Of a stretch of DNA of 64,000 nt, positions 48,149 to 57,221 are shown piece by piece. The translations under genes were made by a program, and so were the position numbers. The stretch is from Oceanobacillus manasiensis (GTDB taxonomy: Bacteria; Bacillota; Bacilli; Bacillales; Amphibacillaceae). The notes under the pieces were generated by a model. The model was not told the origin of the DNA, did not search any database, and saw only the letters and a program-made list of their open reading frames with translations. The stretch is from contig NZ_CCDL010000001.1 of the NCBI RefSeq assembly GCF_000724085.1, positions 1,736,001 through 1,800,000 of the forward strand. The letters are read 5' to 3'. Every line of letters begins with the position of its first letter. Within the stretch, counting starts at the first letter, position 1.

Positions 48149-49546
48149 ATGGCTAAAGAAATGCCGGAAATGGAAGAGTATAAATATGGCTTTCATGACA
48201 AAGACGTTTCGGTTTTTCGTTCTGGTAAAGGACTAACTCGTGAAATCGTTGAAGAGATTTCTAACATGAAAGAAGAGCCTCAGTGGATGCTTGACTACCG
48301 CTTAAAAGCATTGGAACATTTTTACAAAATGCCAATGCCACAGTGGGGTGGAGATTTATCTGAACTTAATTTCGATGAAATCGTCTACTATGTAAAGCCA
48401 TCTGAAAAGCAAGGTAGAACATGGGATGAAGTACCAGACGAAATCAAACAAACTTTTGATAAATTAGGTATCCCTGAAGCGGAGCAAAAGTATCTTGCTG
48501 GAGTATCTGCACAGTACGAATCAGAGGTTGTATACCACAGCCTTAAGGAAGATTTAGAAGAAATGGGTATCGTCTTTAAAGATACAGATACAGCGCTTAA
48601 AGAAAACGAAGAGCTTTTCAAAGAGTATTTCGGAAAAGTAATCCCAGCAACGGATAATAAATTTTCTGCATTGAACTCGGCTGTGTGGTCTGGTGGATCT
48701 TTCATATACGTACCAAAAGGTGTCCAAACATCTACTCCATTACAAGCGTATTTCCGAATTAACTCTGAAAACATGGGTCAATTCGAGCGTACACTAATTA
48801 TCGTGGATGAAGGTGCGTCTGTACATTATGTAGAAGGTTGTACAGCACCGGTATATACAACGAATTCCTTGCACAGTGCGGTAGTTGAAATCTTTGTTAA
48901 AAAAGACGCTTATTGCCGTTATACAACGATCCAAAACTGGGCAAACAACGTTTATAACCTTGTAACAAAACGTGCCACTTGTGGTGCTAATGCTACAATG
49001 GAATGGATTGATGGAAACATTGGTTCTAAGCTGACAATGAAATATCCAGCAGTTCTTTTAACAGGTGAAGGGGCAAGAGGAATGACATTGTCCATCGCGC
49101 TTGCTGGTAAAGGACAGCATCAAGATGCTGGGGCGAAAATGCATCACCTCGCACCAAACACATCTTCATCTATTGTTTCGAAATCTATTTCGAAACATGG
49201 TGGTAAAGTGTCATACCGTGGTATTGTACACTTTGGTCGTAAGGCTTCTGGTGCCCGCTCCAATATCGAGTGTGATACGTTAATTATGGATAATGAATCC
49301 ACTTCAGATACCATTCCTTACAATGAAATTTACAATGATAACATTTCATTGGAGCATGAAGCGAAGGTTTCTAAAGTTTCTGAAGAGCAACTGTTCTATC
49401 TTATGAGCAGAGGCTTAACAGAGGAAGAAGCAACAGAAATGATCGTAATGGGCTTCATCGAGCCATTCACTAAAGAACTACCAATGGAATACGCAGTAGA
49501 AATGAACCGTCTGATCAAGTTTGAAATGGAAGGTTCAATAGGATAA
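48149..49546 (+). CDS. sufB: Fe-S cluster assembly scaffold SufB
   Basis: 465 aa core scaffold. Motifs [37 protein letters not shown] and the final [42 protein letters not shown] are diagnostic. AGGAGG precedes the start. Last gene of the suf operon, followed by a strong terminator. Confidence 0.97.
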   Translation: MAKEMPEMEEYKYGFHDKDVSVFRSGKGLTREIVEEISNMKEEPQWMLDYRLKALEHFYKMPMPQWGGDLSELNFDEIVYYVKPSEKQGRTWDEVPDEIKQTFDKLGIPEAEQKYLAGVSAQYESEVVYHSLKEDLEEMGIVFKDTDTALKENEELFKEYFGKVIPATDNKFSALNSAVWSGGSFIYVPKGVQTSTPLQAYFRINSENMGQFERTLIIVDEGASVHYVEGCTAPVYTTNSLHSAVVEIFVKKDAYCRYTTIQNWANNVYNLVTKRATCGANATMEWIDGNIGSKLTMKYPAVLLTGEGARGMTLSIALAGKGQHQDAGAKMHHLAPNTSSSIVSKSISKHGGKVSYRGIVHFGRKASGARSNIECDTLIMDNESTSDTIPYNEIYNDNISLEHEAKVSKVSEEQLFYLMSRGLTEEEATEMIVMGFIEPFTKELPMEYAVEMNRLIKFEMEGSIG

Positions 49547-49548
49547 TT

Positions 49549-49587
49549 AAAAACCCTTGTCACAACAATGTGACAAGGGTTTTTTGG
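49549..49587 (+). terminator. suf operon terminator
   Basis: AAAACCCTTGTCACA pairs with TGTGACAAGGGTTTT, six T. The remaining sequence to 49859 shows no gene. Confidence 0.9.
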
Positions 49588-49859
49588 TGCTTGAGCAACC
49601 TTTATAGTCAATTTATACCTTAACAAAACATTATTAACTGCTTACCTACTTGAAAAGTGACCTTATTGTAATATCAATAGTTCCGACAAAATGGTTTTGA
49701 AGAGTGACTAATGAGATAACCCAAATTCATATAACCAATAATATTTTTCCTGAAATTAAGCATCTCGGTTGTGAGTATCCTAGCTATATTGTTTAAAAAA
49801 AGTAGTATACATCGTACGTAAGCAGTCGTTTCTAACTCTTGCTGTATAGCCATTTAACT

Positions 49860-50969
49860 TTAAGTAGAGGGCCCAATAATTAGTTTAGCATCCAGGGAAA
49901 TATTATTATCGCTAACATTTTCCCTTTTTATTAGGCTTAGTAATGTAGACACTGCTTTTTTTCCCATCTCGATTTGTGGTTGTTCCACATAGGTAAATCT
50001 AATGCTGTCTAGATGAGTTTTAGGGTGATCAAAACAGACTATGGCTATATCCTCTGGTATTTTTAATCCTAAATCTAAAATTGCTCTCTCAGCATTCAAA
50101 GCAATATTGTATTCTACTGCAAAAAGGGCTTTCATGTCAGGCCTATTTTTAATTATATCCTTTATTTTACAAATATCATTATTAATATTTTCTTCAGAAG
50201 ATTTTCCAGGCAATGTACTTATAATATTATTGATCCACAGTTCTCTGTCAATAGAAATTCCTTTCTCTGCATGAGCCTGAACAAACCCTTCTACTCTTTC
50301 TTCAATCGCTGTAGAGTTCAAGGGCGGGGGGAATAACAACCCGATATTATGATATCCTTTGTTGAATAATAATTCAGTTGCCTCTTTAGCTGCAACGACG
50401 TTGTTTGTGGTGACGGAATATGTATCAATTCCTTTTAATTTCCGATCTACAAGGACAAATGGAAATTTATCAATAACTAGTTTTAATAAGGCATTGGAAA
50501 AATTCTTGGCTCGTGAGGGAACAATAATGAAGCCTTGCACACCTATTTGTATGAGCTGCTGAATAGCGATCTCTTCATTTTCGGGATAACCCTGGGTTTT
50601 GTGGATAAGAAGAAAAGTTTTTTGGTCACATGCTTGCTCAATGCCTTTAATTAAATCTATTCCAAAGCTAGAATCGAATTGCGGCATAATAACGGCAATA
50701 AGAACTTTTTTTTGTGATGGTTCGGAAGTTTGAATGCTTGACGCTTGGTCACCAATTGATCGACTGACAAAAGATCCTCTTCCTCTATGACGAGTAATTA
50801 AGCGATCGTTGGCGAGCATTTCGAGAGAATGCTTGATAGTAATTCGACTTACTTTAAATAGCTCAGCTAATTCCTTCTCAGACGGGATTAAATCTCCGTC
50901 CTTGTAGACATTATTTAGTATATCCTCCTTTAGTGATTGATAGATTTTTTTATATAATGGCATACCCAC
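49860..50969 (-). CDS. GntR/LacI-type sugar-responsive regulator (AraR-like layout)
   Basis: 369 aa. An N-terminal GntR winged helix (about residues 4-70: PLYKKIYQSLKEDILNNVYKDGDLIPSEKELAELFKVSRITIKHSL) is joined to a LacI-type sugar-binding domain (about 88-369: VLIAVIMPQFDSSFGIDLIKGIEQA; VLVDRKLKG; DIAIVCFDHP). This is the AraR arrangement. GTG start at 50969 with GAGGTGAT upstream. Divergent from the sugar operon beginning at 51613, which it probably represses. The inducer is not known. Confidence 0.85.
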   Translation of the reverse strand: MGMPLYKKIYQSLKEDILNNVYKDGDLIPSEKELAELFKVSRITIKHSLEMLANDRLITRHRGRGSFVSRSIGDQASSIQTSEPSQKKVLIAVIMPQFDSSFGIDLIKGIEQACDQKTFLLIHKTQGYPENEEIAIQQLIQIGVQGFIIVPSRAKNFSNALLKLVIDKFPFVLVDRKLKGIDTYSVTTNNVVAAKEATELLFNKGYHNIGLLFPPPLNSTAIEERVEGFVQAHAEKGISIDRELWINNIISTLPGKSSEENINNDICKIKDIIKNRPDMKALFAVEYNIALNAERAILDLGLKIPEDIAIVCFDHPKTHLDSIRFTYVEQPQIEMGKKAVSTLLSLIKRENVSDNNISLDAKLIIGPST

Positions 50970-51114
50970 ACAAAATCACCTCTTACTTATAATTTAGCAC
51001 ATCAATGCTGAAAATCTTTATATATTCCTTTTACAATAATGAAATCTCAATCCTCATTTAGGCGATACCAAAAAATGATAAGAACAATATATGCTGCATA
51101 ATTATATCATTTAT

Positions 51115-51135
51115 ACCATTTAAATACAAAATGGT
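51115..51135. promoter_or_regulatory. Inverted repeat, candidate operator of the sugar regulator
   Basis: ACCATTT (51115-51121), 7-nt spacer, AAATGGT (51129-51135), in the 643-bp gap between the regulator and its presumed target operon. Confidence 0.4.
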
Positions 51136-51307
51136 TTAAATCTTACTAGTAAAGTAAGTCATATTACCTCCTTTTTAAATCAACCTTTTATAAACTCTCT
51201 AGGCATAGGATGTTACTAGAGATATATGCAAAACCTTTGAAAAGCGCAAACCATATAACGTTAGTTTATAACATTATATCAAATAATCAAAATTAACAAA
51301 AAATATA

Positions 51308-51336
51308 TTGACATATTAATGTGTGTAGATTAAGCT
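51308..51336 (+). promoter_or_regulatory. Promoter of the sugar operon
   Basis: TTGACA (51308-51313), 17 bp, TAAGCT (51331-51336). The -10 is imperfect. Start would be near 51343, just before the cre site, giving a leader of about 270 nt. Confidence 0.5.
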
Positions 51337-51346
51337 AATAAGTAAT

Positions 51347-51360
51347 TGTTACCGCTTTCA
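51347..51360. promoter_or_regulatory. cre site (CcpA operator)
   Basis: TGTTACCGCTTTCA matches the cre consensus TGWAANCGNTNWCA except at position 4. It lies at the start of the transcript, a usual place for catabolite repression. Confidence 0.7.
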
Positions 51361-51402
51361 TATTAGCGTAGAATCTACAAAACACCTTAAAAAATTTTGC
51401 AT

Positions 51403-51494
51403 ACCTGAATTTAATTTAACCATTATATAAATTAAATTAATTAATTTATCGATTATCTTATATACATCGTTAACAATAATAATCAAATTCAGGT
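51403..51494 (+). promoter_or_regulatory. Long nested inverted repeat in the sugar-operon leader
   Basis: ACCTGAATTTAATT (51403-51416) pairs with AATCAAATTCAGGT (51481-51494), 13 of 14 positions Watson-Crick. Inside it TTAAC/GTTAA (51416-51420 and 51469-51473) and TTATATA-type arms (51423-51430 and 51458-51464) pair in the same nested order, and a palindrome AAATTAATTAATTT sits in the loop. It could be an RNA structure or paired operators. Confidence 0.55.
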
Positions 51495-51612
51495 TTTATT
51501 ATATGTTTCTATGAAAGGGGGAGGTGTAAGTTAATTACAAATACCGAAGGGAGAACAAAAATTTTCTAAAAGTTAATTTTTTTGATTCAATTTTATAAGG
51601 GGGAAATTTATT

Positions 51613-52893
51613 ATGAAGAAAGTAATTATTTTGCTTGTAGGATTGATATTTACTGCTATTTTGTTAGGAGCGTGCTCTGAAAACTCGAGTAGTAGTGAAG
51701 TCCCTGAAGGTGCAACGGAAGTTGTATTATGGAATCCATTTAGTGGAGGAGATGGGGAATTTTTTAATGGATTAGTCGAAAAGTTTAATGGTAGCCAATC
51801 AGATGTCTTTGTTAACAGTATTTTTCAACAAAATGATGAATATTATACAAAATTAATTACAAGTCTTAGTGCTGGAGAAGGTCCTGATATTGCAGTAGCT
51901 CATACCCATGTTTTGTCTGAATTAATAAGTGGAGATCTTATAATAGAATTGGATGAATTTGCTGCCGAAGAAGAACTAGACTGGGATGAATTCAACCAAA
52001 ACATACTGGATGCAACTGTTTTTGATGGTAATCATTACGCTACGCCAATGGATACTCACGCATTAATTATGTTTCAGAATAATGAACTATTACGTGAAGT
52101 GAACTTACTAAATGATGATGGCTCAATTAAAATGGAGAACACACCAGAGGGGTTCATTGAATTTTTAACAAAACTTAAAGAAGAATTACCAGATGGAAAA
52201 ATACCATTTGCTTTTGGGAGCAAGGGGGGAGGGCTTTACTGGTTATGGTGGAGCTACTACAGTCAATTAGGCGGGGAAAGTATGGTCTCAGAGGACCCTG
52301 ATAATCCCGAATACGTTCTAGATTTAGAAAAGGCAATTGAGGCAGCAAATTATGTAAAAAGTTTTTATGATAATGAATTGATTCCACTAAATTTGGCTAG
52401 CCCTACATCTGATTTTGAATCCGGAAACGCTGCTATTGTAAGTACAGGAGTGTGGGATACTGGTTTATTTGAAAAAAGTGAGAATCTAGACTTTTCACCG
52501 CTACCAATTCCAAATGTATTCGAGCAGAATGGAACATGGGGAAGTTCACACACACTAGTGTTGCCAACTTCTCAAAATGCGGATGAAGAAGTACAGAAGG
52601 CTGCCGTTCAGTTTATGGATTTCATTACAGATAACGGGGTGGACTGGGCGGAAGCTGGTCATATACCCGCTAAAACAACAGTTGTCGAATCAGAAGAATT
52701 TAAAAACATGCCTAACAGAACAGAATATGCTGAAGTGGCTGATTATGTAAACTTTATAGATCGCACAACTTATGCACGAGGTTTAGAAGATATCGTTGCT
52801 CGCAACCTTGATAAGTTATGGTCAGGTGAAGCTACAGCTGAAAAAGCATTTTCAGATTTAGAAACGGAAGTCAAGGAATTAATAAATGACTAG
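51613..52893 (+). CDS. Sugar ABC transporter substrate-binding lipoprotein
   Basis: 426 aa, family 1 extracellular solute-binding protein. Lipobox LLGAC with Cys21, followed by SENSSSSE linker. The mature part shows ATEVVLWNPFSGGDGEFFNGLVEKFN and SLSAGEGPDIAVAHTH, the usual sugar-binding lobes. AAGGGGG precedes the start. First gene of the operon; a 9-bp stem-loop follows it before the permeases. Substrate unknown, probably an oligosaccharide cut by the GH43 enzyme. Confidence 0.9.
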   Translation: MKKVIILLVGLIFTAILLGACSENSSSSEVPEGATEVVLWNPFSGGDGEFFNGLVEKFNGSQSDVFVNSIFQQNDEYYTKLITSLSAGEGPDIAVAHTHVLSELISGDLIIELDEFAAEEELDWDEFNQNILDATVFDGNHYATPMDTHALIMFQNNELLREVNLLNDDGSIKMENTPEGFIEFLTKLKEELPDGKIPFAFGSKGGGLYWLWWSYYSQLGGESMVSEDPDNPEYVLDLEKAIEAANYVKSFYDNELIPLNLASPTSDFESGNAAIVSTGVWDTGLFEKSENLDFSPLPIPNVFEQNGTWGSSHTLVLPTSQNADEEVQKAAVQFMDFITDNGVDWAEAGHIPAKTTVVESEEFKNMPNRTEYAEVADYVNFIDRTTYARGLEDIVARNLDKLWSGEATAEKAFSDLETEVKELIND

Positions 52894-52911
52894 CCACTAA
52901 AGCTAGTAAAA

Positions 52912-52964
52912 TGTCCACCGGTCAATATACCATGCTATTACTATATCAATATTGTCGGTGGACA
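52912..52964 (+). other. Intercistronic stem-loop
   Basis: TGTCCACCG (52912-52920) pairs with CGGTGGACA (52956-52964); no T run follows, so it is probably not a terminator but may protect the binding-protein mRNA. A second hairpin TACATCA/TGATGTA lies at 53011-53037. Confidence 0.6.
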
Positions 52965-53157
52965 ACTAAACTAAAGAAAAAAATGCTGTATTGCTGATGA
53001 TAATTTCCTCTACATCAGTAGTGAATTGCTTGATGTAAAAAAAGCAACAACACATGATATTTATATTATATAAAGCCTAATGAACATAGACATTCTTGAA
53101 CAATGTAATATATGAATGCGAACTAAACGTAGTAAAGAAATTAGGGGGACAATCTTT

Positions 53158-54033
53158 ATGAAAAGAAGGTTACTGATGCAAGACATGAAAGCGTTTCTTT
53201 TTATTTTACCCTTTTTTGTCGTGTATATAATATTCACTATTTTCCCTGTAATCAAGGGTTTGGAAATGAGTCTATATGACTGGAACTTAGTTAAGAAACT
53301 AGAGTTCGTTGGACTTGAAAATTATCAAAAAATGTTTGGAGATCCCCATTTTTGGCGAACCCTATGGAATACTACATTATTTGTCATTCTAACTACTCCA
53401 ACAATGGTTCTGCTCTCTCTAGGATTAGCTCTATTAGCAAACTTGAACACGAGGTTTAAAACGATTTTTAGAAGTTCATTCTTTATTCCGAGTATTCTAT
53501 CTGTTTCGGTTATTTCATTTCTAGTTATTTTCATGTTGCAACCATACAACGGCTTTGTAAATAATTTCATCCAATCTATAGGCATTAATATGGAGCCGTT
53601 CTGGATGGATGATAAAGTGCTTTCATGGGTAACTATAGTAATGGTTACTCTATGGTGGACAGTTGGGTTTAATATGATCCTTTTCCTTGCCGGGTTACAA
53701 GATATACCTGAATCATTATACGAAGCAAGTGAAATAGACGGCGCGACAGGATGGCAGATGTTTAAATATATCACACTGCCACAATTAGTTCCTATTGGTA
53801 GGGTTATAATATTGCTTCAAATCCTAGCATCTTATAAAGTGTTTGCCCAAATTCTATTGATCACTGATGGAGGTCCCGGCGGTGCAACAAGACCACTAAT
53901 CCAGTATATTTATGAAGTTGGCTTTACGCAAAATAACCTTGGGTATGCAGCTGCAATGTCTTACGCCCTTTTCTTTATTCTATTAATTCTCTCTATTGTC
54001 CAATTGAAAAACCAAAAACAGGAGGAGGGCTAA
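53158..54033 (+). CDS. Sugar ABC transporter permease, MalF/UgpA type
   Basis: 291 aa, six membrane helices, EAA loop ASEIDGATGWQMFKYITLPQL near residue 195. The start at 53158 has AGGGGG upstream; an earlier in-frame ATG at 53116 lacks it. Only one base separates its stop from the second permease start. No ATPase gene is present in the locus, so a shared MsmX/MsmK-type ATPase is expected. Confidence 0.92.
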   Translation: MKRRLLMQDMKAFLFILPFFVVYIIFTIFPVIKGLEMSLYDWNLVKKLEFVGLENYQKMFGDPHFWRTLWNTTLFVILTTPTMVLLSLGLALLANLNTRFKTIFRSSFFIPSILSVSVISFLVIFMLQPYNGFVNNFIQSIGINMEPFWMDDKVLSWVTIVMVTLWWTVGFNMILFLAGLQDIPESLYEASEIDGATGWQMFKYITLPQLVPIGRVIILLQILASYKVFAQILLITDGGPGGATRPLIQYIYEVGFTQNNLGYAAAMSYALFFILLILSIVQLKNQKQEEG

Positions 54034-54034
54034 T

Positions 54035-54937
54035 ATGGATAAGCATAATCTAGTTTCAAATAGAAGAGGTAAATCGAATCCAAGATTTAAAAAGGAAAAG
54101 TCTAATTTTTTACAGAAAAATCGCGCCCCAAAGATGGGTGTTAAGATAACAATTGGTTTAATAGTCGCAATTCTGTTTGTCTTTCCAATCATCTGGATGT
54201 TATTTGTTTCTATAAAACCCGATGGTTTTGCAACAACTGATCCTTTGAGCTGGTTTTTACCTCCCTATACATTTGGTAACTACATTAATTTGCTTTTTGA
54301 TAGCCTTATTTTACGCTGGTTATTAAATAGTCTTATTGTCGCAGTTGTTACCACGATATTAACGTTACTACTCACTTCCTTGGCTGCTTATGCGCTTTCT
54401 CAAATGAAATTTCGCTTTAAATATTTCATTTTCATCTTTTTCTTGTTAGGTTTAATGATTCCGGGTGAAGCAACAATTATCCCACTCTATGAGGTTGCGA
54501 AGAGCTTGAATCTATTAGATAGTTATTCCGGACTTATACTGCCAATGATTGCTTCACCACTTGGGATAATCATATTAAAAAGCTTTTTTGATGGAGTACC
54601 AAAAGAGGTAGTTGAAAGTGCGATAATGGACGGATGTTCACACTTTAAAATATATTATAAAATTGTTTTGCCTTTATCCAAGCCAGCTTTGGCTGCTATA
54701 GGTATCTTTACATTTATTGGGTCTTGGAATAATTTTCTGTGGCCGTTTATATCAATTTTGTCTGAAGAATTATACACTTTACCAGTTGGACTCCCTGTAT
54801 TCAATTCAGCCTATACACAAACATACGTGCTACCAATGACTGCCAATGCTATAGCTTCCATACCTTTATTAATCGCTTTTTTACTATTTGAAAAGCAGAT
54901 TGTTAAAGGAATTAGTTTCACAGGTATAAAAGGCTAG
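54035..54937 (+). CDS. Sugar ABC transporter permease, MalG type
   Basis: 300 aa with a basic 35-residue N-terminal extension (RKSNPRFKKEKSN region), six membrane helices, and EAA loop ESAIMDGCSHFKIYYKIVLPLSKPA near 190. AGGAGGAGG precedes the start. Forms the heteromeric channel with the MalF-type protein. Confidence 0.92.
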   Translation: MDKHNLVSNRRGKSNPRFKKEKSNFLQKNRAPKMGVKITIGLIVAILFVFPIIWMLFVSIKPDGFATTDPLSWFLPPYTFGNYINLLFDSLILRWLLNSLIVAVVTTILTLLLTSLAAYALSQMKFRFKYFIFIFFLLGLMIPGEATIIPLYEVAKSLNLLDSYSGLILPMIASPLGIIILKSFFDGVPKEVVESAIMDGCSHFKIYYKIVLPLSKPALAAIGIFTFIGSWNNFLWPFISILSEELYTLPVGLPVFNSAYTQTYVLPMTANAIASIPLLIAFLLFEKQIVKGISFTGIKG

Positions 54938-55078
54938 CAAAAGCAATTACAAGACTTCGAGTCTACAACCAATGTGATGAAAAAAATTATAGATAAACCA
55001 GTAATATCACTATTACCACTTTTTCAAAGTGAATATAAATAGGGTAAAAAAACCCCAATTAATGGAGGGAACAAACAA

Positions 55079-56011
55079 ATGACTAATAATAAACCAACAT
55101 CGGGAAATCCGGTTATTCCTGGGTGGTACGCTGACCCTGAGGCACGAATTTTTAACAATCGCTTTTGGATCTATCCTACGTACTCAGCGCCATACAAAGA
55201 GCAAACATTCTTTGATGCTTTTTACTCTGACAATTTAGTTGAATGGGAAAAGGCAGAAAGAATATTAGATATTAAGGATATATCATGGGCGGATAAAGCA
55301 ATGTGGGCACCGTCGCCTATAGAAAGAAATGGAAAGTATTACTATTTTTTTGCTGCTAATGATATTCAAAGTAATAATGAATTAGGGGGAATTGGTATAG
55401 CGGTTTCTGACCAACCGCATGGGCCATTTAAGGATGCACTTGGCAAACCCTTAATTGACAAAATACACCACGGAGCACAGCCCATTGACCCACATGTTTT
55501 TATAGATAATGATAATAATGCATATTTATATTACGGGGGATGGGGGCAATGTAATGTTGTTAAATTAAACACAGATATGATTAGTCTTGGTACTTTTGAT
55601 GATGGATCAGTATACAAAGATATTACCCCAAACTTTTTCGTCGAGGGGCCTTGTATGATAAAGAGGAAAAATAAATATTATTTTATGTGGTCGGAAGGAG
55701 GATGGGGCGGTCCTGATTATTCAGTTGCATATGGAATTTCAGAGTCTCCTCTTGGACCATTTAATCGGGTTGGAAAGATTCTAGAGAAAGATCCAAAAGT
55801 TGCAACCGGAGCAGGCCACCATGGGGTGATACAAATACCTGGTAAGGATGAATGGTACATTATATATCATAGAAGGCCCTTGTCAGAAACGAATGCTAAC
55901 CATAGAGAAGTATGCATTGATCGACTTTACTTTAATAAAGAAGAGGAGATCCAACCGATAGAAATGACATTTGAAGGAGTATCTGAATGTGTATTAGGAG
56001 CAGACAAATAA
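55079..56011 (+). CDS. Glycoside hydrolase family 43 enzyme
   Basis: 310 aa five-bladed beta-propeller glycosidase. The three catalytic carboxylates of GH43 are visible: Asp19 (WYADPEA), Asp137 (PIDPHVF) and Glu189 (FVEGPCM). No signal peptide, so it acts on imported oligosaccharides in the cytosol. GH43 enzymes release arabinose, xylose or galactose; the sequence alone does not tell which. GGAGGG precedes the start. It lies between transporter and oxidoreductase genes in one direction. Confidence 0.9.
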   Translation: MTNNKPTSGNPVIPGWYADPEARIFNNRFWIYPTYSAPYKEQTFFDAFYSDNLVEWEKAERILDIKDISWADKAMWAPSPIERNGKYYYFFAANDIQSNNELGGIGIAVSDQPHGPFKDALGKPLIDKIHHGAQPIDPHVFIDNDNNAYLYYGGWGQCNVVKLNTDMISLGTFDDGSVYKDITPNFFVEGPCMIKRKNKYYFMWSEGGWGGPDYSVAYGISESPLGPFNRVGKILEKDPKVATGAGHHGVIQIPGKDEWYIIYHRRPLSETNANHREVCIDRLYFNKEEEIQPIEMTFEGVSECVLGADK

Positions 56012-56116
56012 ATTCAATTATTGTATCATTCTAAACCATTTTATTTATAACTGAGCTATTAAATGAAAGATGTTGTAAATTAGAATAATGCGATAGAAAA
56101 TGGGGGAGAAACTAAT

Positions 56117-57199
56117 ATGAAGAACCAATTAAAGATAGGGATTATCGGGTGTGGCGGGATTGCACAGGGAAAGCACCTTCCTAGCTTAAGCAAACTAGAA
56201 CAAGTACGAATAGTGGCGTTTTGTGACATAGTGGTAGAAAAAGCGGAAAAATTGGCAGCGCAATACGGAATAGCAGATGCAAAAGTTTATGCAAAATACC
56301 TCGATCTGTTGGAAGATACATCCATTGATGTTATACATGTATTAACACCAAATAACTCTCATGCGGAGATCTCAATTGCGGCTCTAGAAGCCGGGAAGCA
56401 TGTTATGTGTGAAAAGCCGATGGCAAAAACTTCAGCTGAAGCCCAAAAAATGGTTGAAGCCGCAAAACGCACAGGCAGGAAGTTAACTATTGGTTATAAT
56501 AATCGCTTTAGACCTGATAGTCAATATTTACATAAATTATCCAGTCAAGGTGATTTGGGTGAAGTTTATTTCGCTAAAGCACATGCAATCCGTCGACGTG
56601 CAGTACCAACTTGGGGTGTGTTTTTAGATAAAGAAAAACAGGGTGGAGGCCCGTTAATTGATATTGGCACACACGCACTAGATCTAACCTTATGGATGAT
56701 GAATAATTATAAGCCTAAATCTGTAATGGGAAATGTTTATTATAAATTAGGTAAAAAGGAGAATTCTGCGAATGCTTGGGGACCTTGGGAACCAGAAAAA
56801 TTCAATGTAGAAGATTCTGCTTTCGGTTTTATTACAATGGAAAATGGAGCAACCATTACCCTGGAATCAAGTTGGGCTTTGAATACACTAGATGTAGATG
56901 AAGCAAAGTGTTCGCTTTGCGGAACTGAAGGTGGGGCGGACATGAAAGATGGTTTGCGTATTAATGGAGAAAAACATAGCAAATTGTACACAAACAACAT
57001 TGAATTGGGTGCCGGTGGTGTAGCATTTTACGAGGGGAAATCCGAAAGTGATGCAGATCTTGAAGCCTACTTATGGATTAATAGTATTATTGACGATACA
57101 GACCCAATTGTAAAACCGGAAGAGGCCTTTGTGGTGACACAAATTCTAGAAGCAATCTATGAATCAGCGAAAACAGGGAAGGCTGTTTACTTTAACTAA
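56117..57199 (+). CDS. Gfo/Idh/MocA-family oxidoreductase, canonical paralogue
   Basis: 360 aa NAD(P)-dependent sugar oxidoreductase. Rossmann motif GIIGCGGIAQGKH (residues about 8-20), catalytic-site EKP at 99-101 (HVMCEKPMAKT), GGGPLIDIGTHALDLTLWMM near 177. AATGGGGGAG precedes the start. 22 bp before a second family member. Probably acts on a sugar released by the GH43 enzyme or oxidises it before cleavage; the substrate is unknown. Confidence 0.88.
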   Translation: MKNQLKIGIIGCGGIAQGKHLPSLSKLEQVRIVAFCDIVVEKAEKLAAQYGIADAKVYAKYLDLLEDTSIDVIHVLTPNNSHAEISIAALEAGKHVMCEKPMAKTSAEAQKMVEAAKRTGRKLTIGYNNRFRPDSQYLHKLSSQGDLGEVYFAKAHAIRRRAVPTWGVFLDKEKQGGGPLIDIGTHALDLTLWMMNNYKPKSVMGNVYYKLGKKENSANAWGPWEPEKFNVEDSAFGFITMENGATITLESSWALNTLDVDEAKCSLCGTEGGADMKDGLRINGEKHSKLYTNNIELGAGGVAFYEGKSESDADLEAYLWINSIIDDTDPIVKPEEAFVVTQILEAIYESAKTGKAVYFN

Positions 57200-57221
57200 C
57201 TAAACAAGGGAGTTGTTATAA

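Noticed and set aside
50970-51612. AraR operator (ATTTGTAC-type palindrome)
   Set aside because: Only AT-rich sequence without a convincing match; the visible inverted repeats have other sequences.
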